DNA of 64,000 nt, taken from assembly GCA_030407005.1 (NCBI GenBank), contig JAUDYN010000008.1, positions 930,001 through 994,000 of the forward strand. The letters run 5' to 3'. Positions within the stretch are counted from its first letter, which is position 1; the number at the start of each line of letters is the position of its first letter. The stretch comes from Desarmillaria ectypa (taxonomy: Eukaryota; Basidiomycota; Agaricomycetes; Agaricales; Physalacriaceae). The notes beneath the pieces were generated by a model. That model was not told where the DNA came from and ran no database searches. It saw only the letters and a list, made by a program, of their open reading frames with translations. The position numbers and the translations under genes were made by a program. Shown piece after piece: positions 57,134-64,000 of the stretch.

Positions 57134-58875
57134 TCACACAACCACCTATGTCAAAATGAATGGACCCATCCCCGTGTTGAGATTGAAATTTCCTTACCGG
57201 CCATCCGCTGGAGAAGTCCAGTCGGTTAATACCCAGCTGATAGAGGGATGAGTTGGTGAGAATTAGAAAATAAAAGTAGGGTCGGACGTACAAAGCTGCC
57301 CGACGATGTATAATAATCTTGGTACATGATCAGTCAAAAACCCTAACAGAAGTCGGAAGTCGGCTCAACTCACGGTATACAAGAATGGGTCCATCAACAT
57401 CGTCCATCAAATCCTGTCCTCCAGGACCCACAATCTAATCACTATTAGCAGGTTGTTCGCGATAACGCCATTTTTGAAGATACATACATTACCATGGGTA
57501 CCCAGAACCAGAGTCCCTCCGCCAGACGTCAAGGCCATACCTGCTTGATCAACAAAACCAGATGTTGGACTGATGGGCGATCAGCGAGGTGCAACTTCAG
57601 TAAGTCTGGACTTACGATGTGGATCTTCCGACGCGAATATTGTAGGTCGAAGATGTTCCTCGACAGCACAAGTCCCATGAAGTGAATAGATAGTAGAAGC
57701 TCCCGTGCTTATATATGACGCTGGCCTCAATAGCGTCGCCATTGGCTGTGCGTTGAGCAATGGACGTTACAGAGCTTGTAGGGAGTCCCGTGGATGGTGA
57801 CACACTACAATAATGCTGAAGCTAAGGGAAATACAAAAGGTAGCGACTTACGACTCGACTTTGATTCCAGTCCAAAAACTCCCCAAAGAAAGATGCCAAT
57901 TGCTGCCATCTTGGCGATCTTCAGCAGACACCCATTCAAAGCAGGAATGGACCCACTCACCCACTAAGAGGCTTTTGTAGCATCAATGCGACATTTCTAA
58001 AACTACTAAGAATATTGAGGGGAAATTTAGTCACACACTTGGGATCTATTGCCTGATGGGCAACTTTCAGACTGACAGTAAAATAGGAGAGAAACGCGGC
58101 ACAACATTATAGTTATTGCTTGACGAAGTTGATGTGACGAGGCCGTGGTTAGTGAAGCTGCCTAGGATGCAGCATCAGATTACCGCTGAAATATCTCGAA
58201 CAGCAGACGAGCGACATACCTGGAAAACCAGTCGAAGACGTAGCATAGAAGATCGCAGACTTAAAAGCCGCTAAGGTGAGAATTCGTAACGATAACATTA
58301 TCACGTACGTTTTGAGAACCGAAGGACGACGCGGCATAGTAAAGCTTGTCAGTTGTTATTATTCAGTCCAGACTTGAACTACAGATAGCAGCATTGACTT
58401 GCATGGAAAACACCATTCGCGTAATAACAGTCCGGGGCCCAAAGGGCGCTACGAAACAGAAGTAAGTCGTGCATGCAACAGTGGAATTGGCGACACGTGC
58501 CCATTAGACGTGAGTGTATACGCTAGAAACAAACGGTCTGAACGTGACAGATCCTCAAAAAGATTGGGACTAACGGTCGGTCCAACTGGCACCATTAGGC
58601 CAGACCAAGCCCACAAAAGTGAACGCGACCCTATCAGGCGAAGTACGAATTTCAAGCCCGACTCCGGTCGCTGAAACAATCATTGATTCTGCGTAAGTCC
58701 CAGCTACCAATGACAGTCAGAATACCCTACAAAAGACAAAGTATTTTCCGCTGCTGTCTTTGCACATGGTTGGATCATGGACAGCGGTGTTGCCTGTGAC
58801 AACGCCCGGTCCGACCTGAGCCCTGGTAATGCCGAGGAAGCAAAGAAGAAAGGGGGCCAAGAGGAAGAGGTGCAT
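57134..58875 (-). CDS. GH43 arabinan-type glycoside hydrolase, secreted
   Basis: About eleven exons from ATG 58875 to TGA 57134-57136. The signal peptide MHLFLLAPFLLCFLGITRA leads into VGPGVVTGNTAVHDPTMCKD with the base Asp. ALWAPDCYY carries the pKa-modulating Asp, YYAASSFGSQN and SAIFYATSSTGFPG follow, and then SNWHLSLGSFWTGIKVES. DAIEASVIYKHGSFYYLFTSWD carries the acid Glu, followed by CCRGTSSTYNIRVGRS and a last exon ending GWPVVV. The family cleaves alpha-1,5-L-arabinan or related side chains of pectin outside the cell. One intron (58402-58345) has a GC donor. One short exon near 58565-58500 requires a weak donor (GTCGCC) to keep the frame, so that junction is uncertain. It is a paralogue of the broken copy at 53001-54698. 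Confidence 0.82.
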
Positions 58876-59284
58876 GATTACTGGGGGGAGCGTTCGAATG
58901 CTCTTCCGGGAATAGGACTTCATATAAGTAGGGACCAATGGAATGAATAGTAGCATGCAAGAATCCTTAGTGCTCCGAGAATTTTCAGTGCCGAGTGAGC
59001 GAAATGACAGATATATTTTCATTCCGTATGCAACCAGAGCAGATGAGCATGTTTTCGTGTCACGAACACGATACAGTGCACCGGCCGGTCCGGCGGCTGA
59101 GAACTATGCCGCTACAAATACTCGTGGCGCCTCACCCCACCTGCGGAGAATCCAATAGGAAAGCAATGCCATTGCCATGTTGCGATCTTTGGGCAAAAAG
59201 CAAATTGATTTAGTTCAGAAGCCAGAAGCTTTGAAAGCAAATAGTGACAAACATTCCTCCTCTCTTCTACCTCCGTCGTTGAAA
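58876..59284. other. Divergent promoter region of GH43 and RPAP3
   Basis: About 410 bp between two opposite start codons. Open frames here (58943-59158 and 58995-59213) show no protein features. Confidence 0.4.
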
Positions 59285-60740
59285 ATGAGCCATAAGCAAG
59301 CCCAGCTGAATAAGGAAAAGGTGCGTTATCAAGGCCTGCGTACAGATGTATAATCTCCAATAAAAATCACCAGGGAAATGCTGCTTTTAAGGCAGGGGAT
59401 TATGCGATAGCAGTTGGACACTATTCTTCTGCCATTGTGAAAGACCGAAACGATTACACGCTGCCTTTGAATCGAGCTGCTGCGTACCTCAAGTTAGGCA
59501 AGTACGTCTCTCGGACAATTACATTTCAAGTACTCTTCTCATAGCGCCGGAACACAGGTACGACGACGCGGAAAGAGATTGCTCAACCGTTTTGTCTCTA
59601 AATACATCCAATGCCAAGGCTCTCTTTCGTAGGTCACAGGCCCGTGTCGGCACAGGAAAGCTGAAGGAGGCTGAAGATGGTTGGTTTGCTTCATACTTCC
59701 GGAGAGGGTACTCAGCACAGAATATCAGATCTCAGAGCTGCGGCGAAGCTGGAGCCCTCAAATACGTCTATTGCTCAGGAAATAGCAAAGGTCACAGATG
59801 CCATAAAACGCACGACTATATCCAAGGTAATTTTAAAGTTTTAGCAGGAGAGTCACACTCTTGATATATTTGCAGGCTAAACCCATCGATGTTACACTGA
59901 ACGCAAAACCAATGCGTCGCAGAATTCCGATAACTATTGTTGATGAAACGATTGACAAGTCGTCCGCCTCTGCGACCTCTTCTATATCTGAAAAGATCGA
60001 GCCCACTGCGCGGCCAGCACCGACAAAACGAGTGGAAATACAGCCGAGGCAGGCTCCGAAAGAAGTCAGCTCTATACAGCGTTTCGCGAGCTTCATTCTG
60101 ACAATTAAAATGATAGGAAAATATATCGACTCCCCAAGTGACATTCCAGGAAGCAAAACGGAGCCGAGACGATGTGAAGACTAGCCGCGTAGGTGGGGGT
60201 ATTTTCAGAAGCAACGGCTCAAATACGATATTCCCCACAAGGGAAGTGACTGTACCTAAATCCAACGACGTAAAGGCTACCGCTCCCCGTCCTGTAAAGC
60301 ACGACGTTCCTGCTTCCACACCCCCGAAGGCACTTTCAGTCCCTGTGCCCACAACGTTATACGACCTAACAAAAGCTTGGGATGTGCATCGGTCAAGTGA
60401 GGAGCGGTTTCAAATCATCACAGTAGGCGCAACTATTTAAGTAATGATGAAAACTGACCTGCTTCTGCAGAGTGTGCCTCCAGCACAACTACCTGCTCTC
60501 TTCAAGACATCGCTAGAGCCCAGCTTACTGGCATCCATTCTTGAAACATTTCTGAATGCCTCCAACGAAGAAAGGAATACTTCGACTGTCGTTGAATATT
60601 TAGAAGCCCTGTCAAAAGTTCCCAGACTTGGTACGATGATACTGTTTCTGAGTGAAGGAGAGCATACGGTACTGCGGAGGTTAGTAGAGAAGGTAGACGT
60701 AGATACAGTAAATGCAGTGTGGCGAACAGTGTTACTGTAA
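59285..60740 (+). CDS. RPAP3-like TPR co-chaperone
   Basis: Seven exons (59285-59320, 59374-59501, 59558-59679, 59729-59826, 59876-60080, 60139-60422 and 60471-60740) total 1143 nt and give 380 residues. The N-terminal half is three tetratricopeptide repeats (QAQLNKEKGNAAFKAGDYAIAV; PLNRAAAYLKLGKYDDAERDC; AKALFRRSQARVGTGKLKEAE) of the carboxylate-clamp kind that hold the EEVD tail of Hsp90 or Hsp70. A low-complexity linker follows, then the RPAP3 C-terminal domain: TTLYDLTKAWDVHRSSEERFQI, PALFKTSLEPSLLASILETF, VVEYLEALSKVPRLGTMILFLSEGE. RPAP3 is part of the R2TP complex, which assembles RNA polymerases, snoRNPs and PIKK kinases with Rvb1/2. The protein is shorter than animal RPAP3 (one TPR block), as in other fungi. 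All motifs are intact. Confidence 0.9.
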
Positions 60741-60807
60741 TAAAATTGCAGCATTCGGCAAATGCCGGCACCTTGTCTGTTCACGACCACGTTGTACCGT
60801 GACCACA

Positions 60808-61879
60808 ATGAGTTTCCAGGACATCGAAGCAGGCTACTCCCATCCCGCTACCACCGCGACGTCGTCTGTGCCAAAGTCGAGCGAAGATGCCGCGTTTCTT
60901 TCCCTTCAGTCGTCGCTCTCGCTGCAAGTATTCAAAATGAACGCCAATGTACAGGGCATCCTCAAGCTGGTCGACCAGCTGGGCACTGCGAAGGATTCTG
61001 ATTCCCTTAGGAAGAGCTTGTTTGAATCTTGCTACTGTGGTTTTTCTTCTTACCTGAACTGTGGAAATGCAGGCATGATTTGACGGAGAGCACTCGAGCA
61101 ATGGCCAAACGTGGCTCCGAGGATCTCAAAAAACTGGCCGCGCGGCAGTCGAGTCTCGTGTGTAACAATCTGCTGCAATCTCGCCGCATGCTCACATCGT
61201 CTGTCTCAGCCTCATCAGCGTACGTCGCTCCAGAAGACCTCCCATGACTTCCAGATGTCGTTGGCCGCATTTCAACGGGCGCAGCAAGTTAGTGCAGAGC
61301 GTCAGAGGACCGTGGTTGAGGGCGTCAGACTAGCAGTCGAGGAGGAACATCAGTGCGAAACACTACACCATTGCAATGAAATACCCACTGACTATTCCAA
61401 AGACATGATGATGAGCAGACCAACTCCCCAGAACAACGCCAAGCTTTGCTACTTCAGAACCAGTTGTCACCCCATGAACTTGCGTATCAAGAATCTCTGA
61501 TACAAGAAAGAGAAAACGACATTCGGGAGATTGAGACAGGCATTCACGAGTTGTCGGAAATATTCCGCGACTTAGGCACGCTAGTTGAACAGCAGGGTGG
61601 ATTGCTTGGTTCGTTGTCCGTCCCTGTCATGTTGTATAAGTGTCGTTGATTACCACCTCAGACAATATTGAATCCAACATGTCCTCAATAGCGGTCGACA
61701 CCTCGCAAGCATCCGAAGAACTCACTACAGCGGCGGAGTACCAACGTAAAGCTGGGAGGAGAGCTGCTTGTCTTATGATTGTGCTTGTCATCGTGGTGGC
61801 GATTGTCGTATTAGCTGTAAGTAGTACTCTATTGGTGGCTATTAGAACTAACCGTTCACGTTTTCAGGTCTTGTCGTAA
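60808..61879 (+). CDS. Syntaxin of the Pep12/Vam3 type (Qa-SNARE)
   Basis: Six exons (60808-61019, 61073-61157, 61219-61352, 61403-61608, 61662-61816 and 61868-61879) total 804 nt and give 267 residues. The N-terminal Habc helices begin at LQSSLSLQVFKMNANVQGIL and continue with FQMSLAAFQRAQQVSAERQR. The SNARE motif covers about 172-232 with the zero-layer Gln in GTLVEQQGGLLDNIES. An intron cuts the motif right after GGLL. A C-terminal membrane anchor (CLMIVLVIVVAIVVLAVLS) ends the protein; its last three residues and stop come from a 12-nt final exon. It should mediate fusion at late endosome or vacuole; Pep12 and Vam3 cannot be told apart here. It lies 67 bp downstream of the RPAP3 gene on the same strand. 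Confidence 0.92.
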
Positions 61880-62572
61880 CATTTCTGGAGACATATGTAT
61901 GTTCTTTTATACCCGCTATCAAGGTAGTGCCCTGCGTTATATTATATAATATTATTCGTGGACAACATTCAATGCGACTTCGAAAGAGCGTTACCTAAGT
62001 GCGATGACTTTTTCCCAACTCAGACAAATTTGTACCCTATTATGTCGTCCATCTCTTCTTGATGGAGCCTAATCTCTTTGTAAGTCTGATATGCCGCCTT
62101 CTTGTTCTATCGATGATTTTGCCCAAAGTTTACTTTCGTATCGAAGCGGTATCAGTGTGCGAACCTATACAGGCCCAACACATATGATCATGCGAATTTG
62201 CGGAAACTAAGATATAACGTTTGAAAGTACTGGCTGCGCTTCTCTGACCCACTTAGCTCATCCCCTCATCACCGAACACAGATCGTAATTGCCTTGAACT
62301 GCTCAGATCAAGGGTCCACAGCGGTTGAGAGTATGGACTCAGGGTGGAGATTAGCCGATCCACGAGGTATAGCATTATACTTTATGAATATTTACACACA
62401 TTGCTCTAGAATAGAACGGAATCCTGAGGTTCTTTGTTTTTCCGCGCCCTCGATCTTTACCATGTCCTCCCCAAAGTGCACCACCATCGGAAACAGACAA
62501 TCCAAGGACTTTCTACAACGGAACGCTAAGTCGTGTTTCTCCCAAACATCTTTTCCTTCCAAGTTTGTAGTA
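61880..62572. other. Intergenic, no gene seen
   Basis: About 690 bp between the syntaxin and BTB genes. The open frame beginning at 62294 continues into the BTB start but its upstream part shows no family features and precedes the true ATG. Confidence 0.4.
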
Positions 62573-64000
62573 ATGGATCCCCCGGTAAGTTTGCGGATTT
62601 CTTTCGTAATAGACATACTTCAACTTTATGTAGCTTCCACCTTTCAGTTTCTCCCCCCCCAATGTTACGTCAGGAACTGCAGAGTGGAATACGACCCTCA
62701 GCCCCCCTCAGACCAGGAACATGACATCGTCGTATCTGGCTCCAGAAGATATAGTGAGCTATATTATATGATACCTGGTTCTTTGTTCAAATTGGATAGA
62801 TGTTGCATTGCATGTTGGCTTCCTCTACATCCACCAATTTTGTTTTGGATGTAGCGGAATGTGGTACAGTTCAATCCGGCTTTAGGGCCCCTGATACGAC
62901 AGCCTTTTGTGATGTGAGTGTCATTATATCACATTCGTCGCGCCAATATGGAATTTCTTTATTTCAGGAATCAAAGCAATTCGGCACGGACGTGCTCATA
63001 GCATTGCCCGCGTTCAATGCCCATCCTGCTTTAGATGTAGAGCAGTGCGATAGTGCCCAGACAACTTATCAAAGTAATAGTGAAGTGACTGTTGTCACAC
63101 CTTCTGTGCGTAGACTCCTCACATCTTTCAGTTCGCCATCCTTATATCCATCTCGCAGCTACCAAACCAGTCGAGCTACTGCGTGAGCACCATATCGACC
63201 AAGTTTAATCCTGGCTTCCAGTTCCGTGGAGTTACTTCGGATATGCAGCTTGTCTCTTGGGATTCGGTTTTGTTCCACGTACATCGGGATCAACTCATCG
63301 AAGCATCTTTCAACGGCTTTGATGCACTTTTATACAGTCCAGACTCCCTTATTGTGATTCCGGAAATGTCGAATCTGCTCAATATCATTTTGCACGCGAT
63401 CTACGGCATTTCATGCTCTCCTTTTCAGCCCAGCATCAATACGTTGATGGATGCCGTTTGCCTTTTCCCGAGATACGGCTTGCAGGCCAATGATTACATC
63501 TCACCCTCATTGCCGCTTTTCAATGACATTCGCTACCGGATGCCATTGTCGCCGCTGTTAACGTTCGTCGTATGCTCGAACCATGAACTTGAGGACCTTG
63601 CTGTTCTCGCATCGGCCCACCTCCTCGCTCTGGACATCTCTACAATGAACGACAAGATGGTCGGATCCATAAACCCTGTATATTTAAAGCGCCTCTTTGA
63701 CCTTCAGACCAGTCGGGTCAATGCATTCAAACGTCTTTTATCTGTTCCTCCAGAATCCCACCCAGCGACGCCGGAGTGCGACTTTATAGCTCAGAAATCT
63801 CTAACTAGGTCCTGGGCGTTTTACACCGCGTATATGTTGTGGGATGCCCGAGCAGGTGGGTTATCTGTTATTCTTTGTCGGTCGGTACTGATGATTGTGT
63901 AGATATGACAGCTGGCATGATCGAACGTACGTTCCAAACACTTGATAGCGACATTCTGTGCAACCTGTGCAAGAACTGTCTGAGAAAGCGCGTCAAGAGT
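62573..64000 (+). CDS. BTB/POZ domain protein, incomplete at window end
   Basis: Spliced exons run from ATG 62573 (MDPP, then an intron of about 48 nt) to the window edge. The first 190 residues are Ser/Thr/Pro-rich and probably disordered. The BTB fold starts at about 63240 with DMQLVSWDSVLFHVHRDQLIEAS, where the VHR strand-turn and following Phe are typical. It continues through IVIPEMSNLLNIILHAIYG and the helical AVLASAHLLALDISTMNDK and NPVYLKRLFDLQTSR of the large agaric BTB group. An intron (63856-63901) separates LWDARA from DMTAGMIERTFQ. Agaricomycetes have many such genes, some linked to development or self-recognition. The C-terminal part contains LCNLCKNCLRKR, a Cys cluster at the window edge. 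The function is unknown and the 3' end lies outside. Confidence 0.85.

Overview
The window is nuclear DNA of a filamentous basidiomycete, most likely a mushroom-forming Agaricomycete. The genes are split by many canonical introns of about 48-60 nt, and several have very small exons. The protein families fit this: a Cdc11/Nud1-type septation scaffold, GH76 with a membrane anchor, TALE homeodomain proteins, BTB proteins of agaric type and many-intron P450s. No rRNA, tRNA, CRISPR array or recognisable intact transposon was seen. All gene models were spliced by eye from reading frames and GT/AG (twice GC/AG) boundaries.

Layout. 0.3-5.2 kb: a broken epoxide hydrolase and a cytochrome P450 whose haem loop carries a 5-residue insertion. 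5.3-25.3 kb: gene-poor. It holds two paralogous TALE homeodomain genes (8.7-9.4 and 14.7-15.8 kb) flanking a 5.3-kb non-coding interval, the septation scaffold gene (16.1-19.5 kb), and a second desert of 5.8 kb. 25.4-28.0 kb: a Ser/Pro-rich hypothetical protein divergent from a Vip1-type RRM protein with a 12-nt internal exon. 28.2-31.6 kb: a frameshifted methyltransferase and unassigned relics. 31.7-38.3 kb: a flavin monooxygenase with an N-terminal signal, a UAA-family nucleotide-sugar transporter and the copper chaperone COX17. 39.0-43.2 kb: a membrane-anchored alpha/beta hydrolase and a GH76 cell-wall enzyme.

45.2-52.7 kb is a dense housekeeping block: mitofusin Fzo1 divergent from ribosome-assembly factor Rpf2, cytidine deaminase divergent from Vps68 with only 34 bp between the start codons, then squalene epoxidase. 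53.0-58.9 kb holds two GH43 arabinanase-like paralogues around a zinc alcohol dehydrogenase; the left GH43 copy is broken and the right one is readable. 59.3-64.0 kb: an RPAP3-type TPR co-chaperone, a Pep12-type syntaxin and the start of a BTB protein that leaves the window.

The genes do not form one pathway. Mitochondrial (Fzo1, Cox17), ribosomal (Rpf2), endosomal (Vps68, syntaxin), sterol (Erg1) and pyrimidine salvage functions sit beside accessory metabolism (P450, FMO, GH43, GH76, ADH), where the broken genes cluster. No convincing new multi-gene system was found. The most unusual points are the homeobox pair with its enclosed desert, the tiny exons and GC-AG introns, the P450 haem-loop insertion, and the repeat structure in front of COX17.
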